NCBI GenBank assembly: GCA_046046455.1
Contig: JBJOJS010000116.1
Location: 10,843 to 74,842 of the forward strand
Length of the DNA: 64,000 nucleotides
Source: Mxb001 sp046046455
Lineage (GTDB): Bacteria; Actinomycetota; Actinomycetes; S36-B12
Reading direction: 5' to 3'
Shown here: piece after piece, positions 1 to 8,032 of the stretch
Position numbering within the stretch: position 1 is the first letter of the stretch
Layout of the letters: each line of letters starts with the position of its first letter
Translations under genes and position numbers: made by a program
Notes under the pieces: generated by a model
Databases searched by the model: none
The model's input: only the letters and a program-made list of their open reading frames with translations
Told to the model about the DNA's origin: nothing

Positions 1-81
1 CTCATCCTCGAGCCCAGAGGTCTCTACGGCCTCTGGCTCCGATTGCGCAATTACTTCAAGGCGTGGCCGTTCAGCTACTAG
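1..81 (+). CDS. C-terminal end of a probable branched-chain amino acid ABC transporter permease (LivM-like), partial
   Basis: An open frame enters from the left edge and stops with TAG at 79-81, giving only 26 residues. The tail contains EPRGLYGLW followed by a basic aromatic end closing in WPFSY. I recognise this style of C-terminus from actinobacterial LivM permeases, where a last membrane helix is followed by a PRGL turn and a short basic cytoplasmic tail. The fragment is too short to prove the family. It converges on the MFS gene with only six bases between the two stop codons. Confidence 0.45.
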   Translation, partial: LILEPRGLYGLWLRLRNYFKAWPFSY

Positions 82-87
82 TGAACG

Positions 88-1686
88 TCAACCATTGGCC
101 TTCGATGCCGCATCCTGCTCGGCGTAGCGGTTGAGCAGATCGATCTCGCCCTGCCTGCCGGGGTAGCGGGTCCACACGATGAGGGCGCCGAACAGGCTCG
201 CGGCGATGGCGGCGGCGTAGGCCCAGTTGGCGCCGCTGAGGAAGGCCTCCCGGGCGGCCGAGACGATCTGGCTCGCGTACTGGGGGTACTGCTCCGCAAT
301 CGATGCGGCGCTGACATAGGACAACTGCAGGGAGGCCTGGGTCTGCTCGGTGATCTGCTGGGCATCGCCGCTACTGGCGATGGCATTCGACATCGCCAGC
401 GCATAGCCGGCGGTGAGCAGCGACCCGAGTACCGCCTGCATGACGGATCCACCGAGGTCGCGCTGGAGATCGGAGGTCCCGGACGCCATCCCCACACGAG
501 TGACCGGCACGGAACTGGTCAGGGCGCGCGATGCCGGGGTGAGCGCGAGTCCCGTCCCCGCACCGACGCAGATGTAGGCGAGTGCGATCAGCCAGTAGGG
601 CGTCTGCTCACCCCAACCGATGAGCATGACGATGAAGCCAGGAATGATGACGGCAAAGCCGAGGAGCAGGGTGTCGCGTGATCCGAGCTTCAGGACCAGC
701 CGCCCGGAGAGTGGAGAGAAGAGCACCATCGCGATGGCCATCGGGACCACAGCGAGCCCCGCGTCCAGGGTCGAGTAGGCGAGGACGTTCTGCATGAACT
801 GCTGGCCGACGAAGAGCGATCCCATGAGCGAGCCGAAGACGATCATGCCGCTCACCGCGGCGACCCAGAAGATGCGGCGCTTGGCGTAGAGAAGGTCGTA
901 GAGCGGATTGGCCGCCCGTCGCTGGCGGATGATGAAGAGGACTCCCGTGATAAGGGCGATGCCGATCAGCGCGAGGGACTGTCCCAGCATGCCGGGCGCC
1001 GACACCGTGCTGATGCCCATGACGAAGGTGCCGATCATGACCACCGACAGCACGCCTCCGAGATTGTCCACGGGTTGCGTGGACTCGTTGACATGCGCGG
1101 GGACGAAGACGAAGACCAGGACGAAGGCCAGCACGGCCGGCGGGACGGCGATAAGGAAGACCGACCCCCACCAGAACGACTCCAGCAGCGCACCGGCGAT
1201 GACCGGCCCAAGGATTGCTCCCCCACCGCTCAGGCCTGACCACAGCGCGATGGCGCGCACGCGAGCTCGACCGGGTCCCCACAGCGCAGTGATGAGCGCA
1301 AGGGTCGTCGGATAGGCGAGGCCTGCCGCGATGCCGGTGAAGATGCGTCCCGCGATGAGGATGTCGATCGACGGTGCCCATGCCGAGACAGCGCTCGCGG
1401 GCAGCGTGAGTGCCATGCCCAGGAGCAGCATGAGCTTGCGGCCGTAGCGGTCACCGATGGCACCCAGGTAGAGCACCGACATGGCAAGGCCCAGCGTGCA
1501 GCCGATCGCGACGAGGTTGATCTGCGTCTGGCCCGCATCGAATGCCTTGCCGATATCCGGGAGAGCGACATTGGCGACACTGAGGTTGAGGTTGGCGACG
1601 ATCGCCCCGAGGATCAGCGCCGTGAGCGCGAGACCCGCCCTCGCAGGAGCAGCCGGTGTTGCCGGTGTGGTGGCCGTGCTCGCCAT
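88..1686 (-). CDS. MFS drug exporter, DHA2 (EmrB/QacA) 14-helix family
   Basis: The 532-residue protein is a proton-coupled multidrug exporter of the major facilitator superfamily. It is strongly hydrophobic, with about 14 predicted membrane helices, matching the usual DHA2 length of 470-550. The first cytoplasmic loop carries motif A (GDRYGRK), and helix 5 has the GPVIAGAL-like antiporter motif C. The start ATG at 1686 is preceded by GGGGAGG with good spacing, so this gene uses a Shine-Dalgarno leader. The tail is short and charged. No TetR-type regulator is adjacent, so the substrate cannot be inferred. The family call is firm; the transported drug is unknown. Confidence 0.9.
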   Translation of the reverse strand: MASTATTPATPAAPARAGLALTALILGAIVANLNLSVANVALPDIGKAFDAGQTQINLVAIGCTLGLAMSVLYLGAIGDRYGRKLMLLLGMALTLPASAVSAWAPSIDILIAGRIFTGIAAGLAYPTTLALITALWGPGRARVRAIALWSGLSGGGAILGPVIAGALLESFWWGSVFLIAVPPAVLAFVLVFVFVPAHVNESTQPVDNLGGVLSVVMIGTFVMGISTVSAPGMLGQSLALIGIALITGVLFIIRQRRAANPLYDLLYAKRRIFWVAAVSGMIVFGSLMGSLFVGQQFMQNVLAYSTLDAGLAVVPMAIAMVLFSPLSGRLVLKLGSRDTLLLGFAVIIPGFIVMLIGWGEQTPYWLIALAYICVGAGTGLALTPASRALTSSVPVTRVGMASGTSDLQRDLGGSVMQAVLGSLLTAGYALAMSNAIASSGDAQQITEQTQASLQLSYVSAASIAEQYPQYASQIVSAAREAFLSGANWAYAAAIAASLFGALIVWTRYPGRQGEIDLLNRYAEQDAASKANG

Positions 1687-1737
1687 GCGATCCTCCCCTG
1701 GACAGCGGCATCCTGCCAGAGCCGGATAGCGGTCACG

Positions 1738-2616
1738 CTAGGAGAGGATGTCCTTGCGGTCGAAGCGCAGCACCGCAATCGCAGCAAGCACCGCGAACGT
1801 CACGAGGGCGTACGACGCCCCGATGGCCATGTCATCCCACGCGATCTGCTGCCCGAGCGCGTCAGCCCAGGAGCCGCCGTAGTCGGTCGGCAGGAATCGC
1901 CGGAGATTCCCTAGCGCATCGATGGCATCGATGATGTTGAGGACGATGACGATGACGACTGCCGCGCCCACGGCTCCCAGGGGTACGTCGGTGAGCACGC
2001 TCATGAGGAAGGCGATGCCGGCGGGGATGAGGAGCTGTATCCCGATGTACGCCGAGACGATTGCGAGTCGCTGCCATGAGGTCGCCACGTCGAAGGATCC
2101 GCCCAGGGGGCTGGTGAGGGGAGCCGAACCGAAGACCACGAGCGCGATGAGGAAGGACACGGCGATGAGGATGATCAGGGTCACCAGCGTGAGGAGCAGG
2201 CCAACGATCATCTTGGCGCGCAGGAAGCGACGTCGGGGCACGGGTGCGGCCAGGAGATAGCGCATCGTAGACCAGGACGCCTCGCTCGCGACCGTGTCGC
2301 CGAGGAACATCGCCGCGATGATCGTCAGGAGGAATCCCGATGCGAAGAGCAGCATCGTCAGGGTGAAATTCCACGGACCCGCCGTGGCCAGGCCGACGAG
2401 GTCGAGGTCACCGTCGCCGAAGCCACGCGACTCGGGTCCCAGCTTGACGGCCGCGACCACGATGAGGGGTAGGGCAACCGCAAGAGCGAAAGCCACGAGA
2501 GTGCGGCGGCGGCGCAGCTGCCGGATGAGCTCGACTCGGATGGTCAGGGTCTCGCGCGCAGCGTACGTCGGTGCTGAGGCGGGTGTCGTTGTGCTCACTG
2601 ATCCACTCGTGCTCAT
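1738..2616 (-). CDS. ABC-2 type exporter permease
   Basis: This 292-residue protein has a Ser/Thr-rich cytoplasmic N-terminus and about six hydrophobic segments, ending with a short tail after FDRKDIL. Size and layout fit ABC-2 type permeases that pair with a single ATPase. Its ATG lies within the TGA stop of the upstream hydrolase-ATPase fusion gene (ATGA overlap, 2613-2616), so the two are translationally coupled and almost certainly form one transporter. A long extracytoplasmic loop between the first two helices, a common ABC-2 feature, is not obvious here. Substrate unknown. Confidence 0.85.
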   Translation of the reverse strand: MSTSGSVSTTTPASAPTYAARETLTIRVELIRQLRRRRTLVAFALAVALPLIVVAAVKLGPESRGFGDGDLDLVGLATAGPWNFTLTMLLFASGFLLTIIAAMFLGDTVASEASWSTMRYLLAAPVPRRRFLRAKMIVGLLLTLVTLIILIAVSFLIALVVFGSAPLTSPLGGSFDVATSWQRLAIVSAYIGIQLLIPAGIAFLMSVLTDVPLGAVGAAVVIVIVLNIIDAIDALGNLRRFLPTDYGGSWADALGQQIAWDDMAIGASYALVTFAVLAAIAVLRFDRKDILS

Positions 2617-5084
2617 TGATCCACCGTGTGCCCTTCTCCGACGAGCTCGAGGAAGACGTCCTCGAGTCGCAGGCCACTGCGGCCAGCAAGGAGCTCCTGG
2701 ACGGTCCCGGAGTAGATGAGATGGCCGTGGTTCATCACCACGACATGCGAGCAGGTCTGCTCGACCTCGCTGAGCAGGTGCGAGGACACGATGACGGTCC
2801 TACCCGCGGCGGCGTAGTCGTGCATGACCTGGCGCATCTCACGGATCTGCGGCGGATCGAGACCGTTGGTCGGCTCATCGAGCACGAGGAGGTCGGGCAG
2901 TCCGAGCATCGCCTGGGCGATGCCGAGTCGCTGGCGCATCCCCTGGCTGTAGGTGCGCACCTTCCTCTCGATCGCGGAGCCGAGCCCTGCGATCTCGAGC
3001 ACCTCGTCGAGATGAGGATCGCCGTCCTCGCGACCGCTCGCCCGCCAGAAGAGATCGAGGTTCTGGCGGCCGGTGAGATGGGGCAGGAAGCCGGGACCCT
3101 CGATGAAACTGCCGACCCGAGCGAGCACCGGCGCGCCGGGGCGCACATGCTGGCCGAAGATCCAGGTGTCACCGCCGGTCGGGCGGATGAGACCCATGGC
3201 CATGCGCATCGTCGTCGTCTTGCCCGCCCCATTGGGGCCCAGGAGACCGAGCACGACCCCCGCCGGGACGTCGAAGCTGACCCCATCCACGGCCTTCAGG
3301 CCACCCCTGAACTCCTTGGCGAGATCGCGCGTGGCCAGGGGGACGGCGACGAGATCCGGGCGCGCTTCGCCCGCGCGATCCCGCGGACGCAGCAGCGCGA
3401 CGATGAGCCAGATGAGAGCGGTGATGACGACAGCGCCGACGGGCCACACCCACGGCGGCGTGCCGACCGACGCCGTGGTCCCCTGCAGCGTCGGGAGCAG
3501 GATGGCTCCGTCCGCCGCCACCGTGTAGACGGCCGGACCCTCGGGCATGCGGTAGCCCTGGTCAGTCGTCGCGATCACGAGGGCAAGGCGGTCGCCGGCG
3601 GCCACCTCGGTCACGATGCCGGGCAGGTCGACGTCGACGGTCACCGGCTCGGAGCCGAGGTCCACGATCCGAATCGGTGCCACGAGTCCCTGGGGAAGCG
3701 TCTGACGTCCATTTGCGCTGACGATGCGCAGCGAGACGAAGAGGACCGCCTCGTCCACCGAGCGGTCGCTGCTCACGCTGAGTCGCGCGCGAGTGGAGCC
3801 GATGATGCGCATCGACTGATCAAGGGGCTCGGTGAAGAAGCCGGCGGTCTGACCGGGCAGGGGTACGGCGAGCAGGTCACCGGCCAGGCTGGCAAGGCCT
3901 CCCGCACCAGGAAGCGACGTGATGGCCGCGGGCGCGCCACCCGCCGGGGCGAGCACCTGCTGCGGCGGGGCGATGACCGGCATCTCGGTCGTGCCATCAC
4001 CGAAGATGCCGGGGTACGTCGGAGCCGAGAGCACCTCGACCGTGCCCGGATCGCGATCGCTCAGTGCGGACGCCTCGACGAGCGACACCTCGAACTCATC
4101 CCCGACCGCGGGGCCTCCGCGCAGATGCTGGTCGAACCACGCCTGACTGAGCGCGCGTAGGCGGTCCGTCTCCGTGATGCCCCCGTCGTGGCCGCCCGCG
4201 TGCCAGACGACCTTCACCGGGGCGTTGACGATCTGCTCGGCGTTCGCATTGGCCTGCGACAGCGGGAAGAGCGAGTCCGCCTGTCCCGCGCCTAGGAGGA
4301 CCGGGGCCATGATGCGGTCGGTGATGCTGCGCGGCGACGACTGCTCCATGAGCGCCGAAGCCTCTGGCGAGACCACTCCCTGGGTCACGGCCTCGACGTA
4401 CGCCGCGCACCACTCGGGAGTGAAGCGACCGCACTCGCTCACGGGCTGACCGGGCTCGAGTCCGAGGCCGGAGGAGAAGAAGAGCGAGGTCCACAGGCTC
4501 TTGAGGACACCGGGCTGTACGCCATCGACCGCGGACTGCGCGAAGAGCGACGTCTCGAGATCGTTCCATGTGATGTCCGCGGTCACCGCGTCGATCCGCT
4601 CGTCGTAGCCGGCGAGCATCAGGGCGAGAGCTCCTCCGTACGAACCGCCACCGACACCGACGATCGGGTCGCCGGGAGCTTCCGTGCTCACGCTGGCCAG
4701 GCTGCCGAGGTAGTCGACCAGGGCGCGAGCATCCGCCACCTCGAAGTCCGGCGAGTTCATCGAGATCTGACCGGTGGACTTGCCGAAGCCTCGCGCGGTG
4801 TAGGCGAGGACGACATATCCCGCGTCGGCAAGGAGCTGCGCCTCCTCGGCGACCCCCTCCTTGCTGCCACCGAAGCCATGGGCGAGCAGGACCGCGGGAG
4901 CCGGGGTGACCTCGGGGATGTAGACATCGGCATCGAGCTGCACGGGCGTCGGGTCGGTCGCAGAAGTGGGTGCTCCCGAGAGCATCATCGCGACGGGCTC
5001 CACCTGTGCGCTCGCGGCGCTGGGCATCGCCAGTGACACGAGCGCGATCACTGCGGCAGCCGTGCCCCCCACCCATGCGCGCAT
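2613..5084 (-). CDS. Fusion protein: secreted S15-type alpha/beta hydrolase - membrane helix - ABC transporter ATPase
   Basis: The 823-residue protein begins with a signal peptide (about residues 1-26, ending ASA). An alpha/beta hydrolase follows (about 30-325): oxyanion-type HGFGG near 70, nucleophile Ser148 in GGGSYGG, likely Asp270 in GQADS and His299 in AGGHDGG. Residues about 330-535 form a beta-rich domain like the C-terminal domain of S15/CocE enzymes. One membrane helix (about 545-565) leads to a cytoplasmic ABC ATPase with Walker A GPNGAGKT at 616-623, signature YSQGM and Walker B LLVLDEPTNGLD. Topology is self-consistent: hydrolase outside, ATPase inside. I chose ATG 5084 because a leaderless-type -10 sits six bases upstream and the longer frame lacks homology. 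It overlaps the permease gene (ATGA). Confidence 0.85.
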   Translation of the reverse strand: MRAWVGGTAAAVIALVSLAMPSAASAQVEPVAMMLSGAPTSATDPTPVQLDADVYIPEVTPAPAVLLAHGFGGSKEGVAEEAQLLADAGYVVLAYTARGFGKSTGQISMNSPDFEVADARALVDYLGSLASVSTEAPGDPIVGVGGGSYGGALALMLAGYDERIDAVTADITWNDLETSLFAQSAVDGVQPGVLKSLWTSLFFSSGLGLEPGQPVSECGRFTPEWCAAYVEAVTQGVVSPEASALMEQSSPRSITDRIMAPVLLGAGQADSLFPLSQANANAEQIVNAPVKVVWHAGGHDGGITETDRLRALSQAWFDQHLRGGPAVGDEFEVSLVEASALSDRDPGTVEVLSAPTYPGIFGDGTTEMPVIAPPQQVLAPAGGAPAAITSLPGAGGLASLAGDLLAVPLPGQTAGFFTEPLDQSMRIIGSTRARLSVSSDRSVDEAVLFVSLRIVSANGRQTLPQGLVAPIRIVDLGSEPVTVDVDLPGIVTEVAAGDRLALVIATTDQGYRMPEGPAVYTVAADGAILLPTLQGTTASVGTPPWVWPVGAVVITALIWLIVALLRPRDRAGEARPDLVAVPLATRDLAKEFRGGLKAVDGVSFDVPAGVVLGLLGPNGAGKTTTMRMAMGLIRPTGGDTWIFGQHVRPGAPVLARVGSFIEGPGFLPHLTGRQNLDLFWRASGREDGDPHLDEVLEIAGLGSAIERKVRTYSQGMRQRLGIAQAMLGLPDLLVLDEPTNGLDPPQIREMRQVMHDYAAAGRTVIVSSHLLSEVEQTCSHVVVMNHGHLIYSGTVQELLAGRSGLRLEDVFLELVGEGHTVDQ

Positions 5085-5090
5085 CACATG

Positions 5091-5096
5091 ACTATA
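5091..5096 (-). promoter_or_regulatory. -10 box TATAGT of a leaderless promoter
   Basis: TATAGT read on the minus strand is followed by six bases and the ATG at 5084. There is no Shine-Dalgarno sequence in between. This placement puts the transcription start at or next to the A of the start codon. Confidence 0.55.
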
Positions 5097-5121
5097 GGTG
5101 TCCTGAGGGTGTGCGGCATCC

Positions 5122-5895
5122 CTAGCGCAGTTGCGCCGTGCGGTAGACACTGTCGATCGCTCCGACGAGGTCGTCGAACCAACCGATCTCCAGCAGGTGC
5201 GCACGCACGCGCTCGTTGAGGCCACCCTTGGTCTGATGCTCATGGGGCAGGTCGCCGCGATCGGCATCCGGTGTAGCCCAGCCGACTGCGGCCAGTCCCT
5301 CGAGCTCGGCGCGGACGTACCGCGACGCGGTCGCGTCATCGATCCCCTGCGCGGTGATCCAGTCGATGAGGGCATTTTGCATCTCGTAGTACGTCGACAT
5401 GAACGCCGAGGCGCAGCTCAGGGTGCGGATGCGCGACTCGTCCTCCAGGGTCACGACCTCCCCGAGGCCCTCGAGCGCCGCGACGACCTCCGGCAGGGGT
5501 GGGCTGATGACGAGCGGTCCACGACATAGGGCGATGGCGGGCAGCGGGATGAGCTGGCACACGCGGGTCGCCGGGGCGACGAGCGGAGCGATGCCGCTGG
5601 GCGGCGTTCCCGCGATGAGGCTCGCAATGACCTGATCGTCTCGGAAGCGCAGACCGGCGAGGGCATCGTCGACCTGCTGAGGGCGCATGCCCAGGACCAC
5701 GATGTCGCTAGCGTCGACGACGTCCTGATTGGAGTCCAGTCTCCGGCACTGGGCGAACTCCGCGACAAGCCGCTCGACGCGATCCGCGGAACGCGGCGAG
5801 AGCAGCAGGGAGTCCGCCGCACCCTGTCGAGTAGCCATGGCGCGCACCATGGCCTCCGAGATCGTGCCCACTCCGAGGAATCCGATGCTCGCCAT
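5122..5895 (-). CDS. Pyrroline-5-carboxylate reductase-like NAD(P)-binding protein (ProC family)
   Basis: This 257-residue protein starts with a Rossmann nucleotide-binding turn (IGFLGVGTISEAM) and contains the ProC-like stretches VVLGMRPQQ, SLIAGTPP and a helical dimerisation domain near SAFMSTYYEMQNAL. ProC enzymes reduce pyrroline-5-carboxylate to proline with NAD(P)H; usual length is 260-280. The conserved P5CR dimerisation signature (PxxVxSPGGTT) is replaced by HEHQTKGGLNERV, so the substrate may differ from true ProC. The start at 5895 is supported by the Rossmann motif and by CATGAT six bases upstream. It is divergent from aroE. Confidence 0.75.
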   Translation of the reverse strand: MASIGFLGVGTISEAMVRAMATRQGAADSLLLSPRSADRVERLVAEFAQCRRLDSNQDVVDASDIVVLGMRPQQVDDALAGLRFRDDQVIASLIAGTPPSGIAPLVAPATRVCQLIPLPAIALCRGPLVISPPLPEVVAALEGLGEVVTLEDESRIRTLSCASAFMSTYYEMQNALIDWITAQGIDDATASRYVRAELEGLAAVGWATPDADRGDLPHEHQTKGGLNERVRAHLLEIGWFDDLVGAIDSVYRTAQLR

Positions 5896-5901
5896 GCGCG
5901 C

Positions 5902-5907
5902 ATCATG
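5902..5907 (-). promoter_or_regulatory. -10-like CATGAT, leaderless placement
   Basis: CATGAT on the minus strand keeps the A at position 2 and T at position 6 of the -10 box and lies exactly six bases before the ATG at 5895. Confidence 0.35.
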
Positions 5908-5913
5908 TCCCAC

Positions 5914-5938
5914 TAGGCTCCGAGGCGACTCAAGGAGG
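5914..5938 (+). promoter_or_regulatory. aroE -10 box TAGGCT (5914-5919) and ribosome site AAGGAGG (5932-5938)
   Basis: TAGGCT is a typical actinobacterial -10 hexamer. The strong AAGGAGG lies five bases before GTG 5944 and fixes that start. The predicted leader is short, about 18 bases. Confidence 0.55.
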
Positions 5939-5943
5939 GCAGC

Positions 5944-6789
5944 GTGACCGGATTCCTCGCCGACCTGACGGGCTCCTTCGCCACGTCCGCGGCACAGAAC
6001 CCCACCGTCGCGGTCATGGAAGCGGCCTACGCGCACGCGGGGCTCGACATCCGCTACGTCAACTGCGAGGTCCCGCCGGAGCGTCTCGAGGACGCCGTGC
6101 GAGGAGCTATCGGCATGGGCTGGCTTGGATTCAATTGCTCGATTCCTCACAAGGTGGCGATCCTGGACTACCTCGATGCGATGGCACCGTCCGCCGGCAT
6201 CATCGGAGCGGTCAACTGCGTGGTCAACCGTGACGGCCATCTCACGGGAGAGAACACTGACGGTCAGGGATTCGTGCGCTCGCTTCAGACCGTCATCGAT
6301 CCCACCGGTCGCGACATGGTCGTCCTCGGCGCGGGAGGTGCCGCCCGCGCCATCGCCGTCGAGTCAGCTCTCGCCGGCGCTCGATCCATCACGATCGTCA
6401 ACAGGACCGAGTCGCGCGGCGAGGAACTCGCCTCCCTGGTGAGCGATCGCACCCCCGCCACTGGGCACTTCGTCCACTGGTCGGGGACGTACGCCGTACC
6501 CGACGGAGTCGACATCCTGGTCAACGCGACCTCCATCGGCTTCCATCCGAGCACCGACACCCCCGATGTCGATGACGCAACCATCCGTCCCGGCATGGTG
6601 GTCGCCGATGTCGTCGCGAACCCTCCCGACACAGCCTTCCTCCAGCGTGCGAACACTCGGGGGGCCACGACGCTGCAGGGCCTCGGCATGCTCGTGAACC
6701 AGGCGCTCACCAACGCCCGACTGTGGACGGGTCGCGACCTCGATGCCGATGTCATGCGGCGGGCACTCGAGGAGAGCCTCGCCACCTGA
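5944..6789 (+). CDS. aroE: Shikimate dehydrogenase family protein (AroE-like)
   Basis: The 281-residue protein has the two-domain AroE layout: an N-terminal substrate domain with SIPHK (catalytic Lys) and ENTDG (catalytic Asp), then an NADP domain with the VLGAGGAARA loop. AroE reduces 3-dehydroshikimate to shikimate in aromatic amino acid synthesis. The start GTG 5944 is fixed by a strong AAGGAGG. An oddity is the N-terminal substrate motif: classical AroE has a SLSP motif that binds the shikimate carboxylate, but here the segment reads FATSAAQNPT. Relatives with this form are usually annotated as shikimate dehydrogenase, but quinate or an aminoshikimate-like substrate is possible. No other aro gene is adjacent. 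Confidence 0.8.
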   Translation: MTGFLADLTGSFATSAAQNPTVAVMEAAYAHAGLDIRYVNCEVPPERLEDAVRGAIGMGWLGFNCSIPHKVAILDYLDAMAPSAGIIGAVNCVVNRDGHLTGENTDGQGFVRSLQTVIDPTGRDMVVLGAGGAARAIAVESALAGARSITIVNRTESRGEELASLVSDRTPATGHFVHWSGTYAVPDGVDILVNATSIGFHPSTDTPDVDDATIRPGMVVADVVANPPDTAFLQRANTRGATTLQGLGMLVNQALTNARLWTGRDLDADVMRRALEESLAT

Positions 6790-6838
6790 GGGCGAGACAC
6801 CCCGGGTCCATCTCCCGCGCGTCGACATCCGCGGTGGC

Positions 6839-6844
6839 TAGGGT
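6839..6844 (+). promoter_or_regulatory. -10 box TAGGGT of a leaderless promoter
   Basis: TAGGGT, then CCGCCC, then ATG at 6851. No ribosome site is present. Confidence 0.6.
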
Positions 6845-6850
6845 CCGCCC

Positions 6851-7321
6851 ATGGGCATCTTCGTTCCCTTTGTCACCCTGGTCATCGCCTGGGTACTCAC
6901 CCTGCTCGACGTCGCGGCTCCCGGTGGGACACCCGACGAATCGACGATGACATCCGCGATGCGATGGCTGCTCTTCATCCCGGGCGGCTTCATGTTCCTT
7001 GCGAGCGGCGTGATGCACACGGTGTTCGCTAAGAGCACTGCCAAGAGCATCGGGTGGCAGACCAATGGGTTCCAGTACGAGATCGGCTTCGTATCGCTGG
7101 GACTCGGCCTCGCGGGCATCATCGCAGCGAACAGCTCCGAGCCCGCGTGGCTGCCCATCGCCGTGGCGCAGTCCGTCTTCCTCGTGCTCGCCGGCGTCAA
7201 TCACGTGCGCGAGATGGTGCAGGTCAAGAACTTCGCACCCGGCAACACGGTCATCCTGCTCTACGACTTCGGCCTGCCCATCTCCTACCTCATCGCACTC
7301 CTCGCCATCAGCGGATCATGA
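6851..7321 (+). CDS. Small four-helix membrane protein, DUF6790-like
   Basis: The 156-residue protein is almost entirely hydrophobic, with about four membrane helices: one at the N-terminus, one near WLLFIPGGFMF, one near IGFVSLGLGLAG and one or two towards the end. The conserved-looking pieces QTNGFQYEIGF and NHVREM lie between helices, as in proteins grouped under DUF6790. Function is unknown. It begins at a leaderless promoter, and its TGA overlaps the ATG of the next gene, so the two are coupled. I assign it no role. Confidence 0.7.
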   Translation: MGIFVPFVTLVIAWVLTLLDVAAPGGTPDESTMTSAMRWLLFIPGGFMFLASGVMHTVFAKSTAKSIGWQTNGFQYEIGFVSLGLGLAGIIAANSSEPAWLPIAVAQSVFLVLAGVNHVREMVQVKNFAPGNTVILLYDFGLPISYLIALLAISGS

Positions 7322-7803
7322 GCGCGGGCGGTGAGCCCGAGCCCGAGCGCGGAGGTGCGCACACTTACCGCGGGGCAGTGAGATGGGAGTACTCCCCCGA
7401 GATGGACGGTGATCCCGATCCGGGCGAGATCGTGTGGACGTGGGTCGCCTTCGAGGAGGACTCCCGCACGGGCAAGGACCGCCCGATGGCCATCCTGGGT
7501 CGCGCGGAGGATCACCGACTCGTCGGGTTGATGCTGTCGAGCCGCGATCACGCGGGTGATCGGGACTGGCTCGCAATCGGATCCGGTCCCTGGGACCGCG
7601 AGGGTCGGCCGAGTTGGCTACGGCGCAATCGCCTGCTTGCCGTATCCGCCGACGCCGTGCGTCGCGAGGGAGCCGTCCTGCCGCGGGCGACGTACGACGC
7701 CGTCATCGCCGCCGTGGGCGCTCCTGCACCTGCGACCCCGGAGCCGCGCACATGGAGCCTGCGCGACGGGCTGCGCCGAATCCTCGGCCGTCCGCTGCCC
7801 TAG
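7318..7803 (+). CDS. PemK/MazF-fold-like protein (possible toxin-family relative)
   Basis: The 161-residue product has a disordered, acidic N-terminus and then the block EIVWTWVAFEEDSRTGKDRPMAILGR. This matches the beta-barrel start of actinobacterial proteins annotated as type II toxin PemK/MazF family, in which the phrase KDRPM..LGR is conserved. It continues with LMLSSRDHAGD and ends in a proline-rich and basic tail. No antitoxin-like DNA-binding gene is adjacent; the upstream partner is a membrane protein. A stand-alone, possibly non-toxic family member is therefore more likely than a true addiction module. The start is the ATG in the ATGA overlap at 7318. Confidence 0.65.
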   Translation: MSAGGEPEPERGGAHTYRGAVRWEYSPEMDGDPDPGEIVWTWVAFEEDSRTGKDRPMAILGRAEDHRLVGLMLSSRDHAGDRDWLAIGSGPWDREGRPSWLRRNRLLAVSADAVRREGAVLPRATYDAVIAAVGAPAPATPEPRTWSLRDGLRRILGRPLP

Positions 7804-7825
7804 CCGGTGACGCGCCCAGGGCTGG

Positions 7826-7831
7826 CACACT
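7826..7831 (+). promoter_or_regulatory. -10-like CACACT, leaderless placement
   Basis: CACACT, then GGAGCC, then ATG at 7838. The spacer contains GGAG, but it is too close to the ATG to be an efficient ribosome site. Confidence 0.4.
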
Positions 7832-7837
7832 GGAGCC

Positions 7838-8032
7838 ATGGCCGACGACAAGGACACCCCCGCGGCGGACGCTCCCAGCGATGACCCAAAGGAGCGCTAC
7901 CGCCAGGCGCTCGAGCGCAAGAAGGCTCAGGGTGGCCATCAAGGCCACGGTCAGGCGTCGTCAGGCAACTCGGCGAAGGGCTCGTCGGCCAAGGCCGGCG
8001 GCAAGCGGGAGTTTCGCCGCAAGAGCGGCTAG
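7838..8032 (+). CDS. DUF5302 family small protein
   Basis: This 64-residue, highly charged protein has the hallmarks of DUF5302: an acidic start, the central helix ERYRQALERKKAQ, a glycine/serine linker, and the invariant end REFRRKSG. The family is widespread in Actinomycetota and has no assigned function. Low complexity and the conserved basic end suggest a nucleic-acid or ribosome contact, but that is inference. Its 3' end enters a 24-bp direct repeat that recurs at the end of the convergent FAD oxidase gene. Confidence 0.85.
   Translation: MADDKDTPAADAPSDDPKERYRQALERKKAQGGHQGHGQASSGNSAKGSSAKAGGKREFRRKSG

Noticed and set aside
2571..4160. Long open frame opposite the hydrolase-ATPase fusion
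   Set aside because: It is an antisense shadow in high-GC DNA with charged, low-similarity sequence and no start signals; the minus-strand fusion has clear motifs.
5122..6240. Extended N-terminus for the ProC-like protein
   Set aside because: The extra 115 codons are antisense to aroE and precede the Rossmann start; the ATG at 5895 has a -10-like box at the local leaderless spacing.
7318..7803. A toxin-antitoxin module
   Set aside because: The PemK-like protein has no adjacent antitoxin; its operon partner is a membrane protein.
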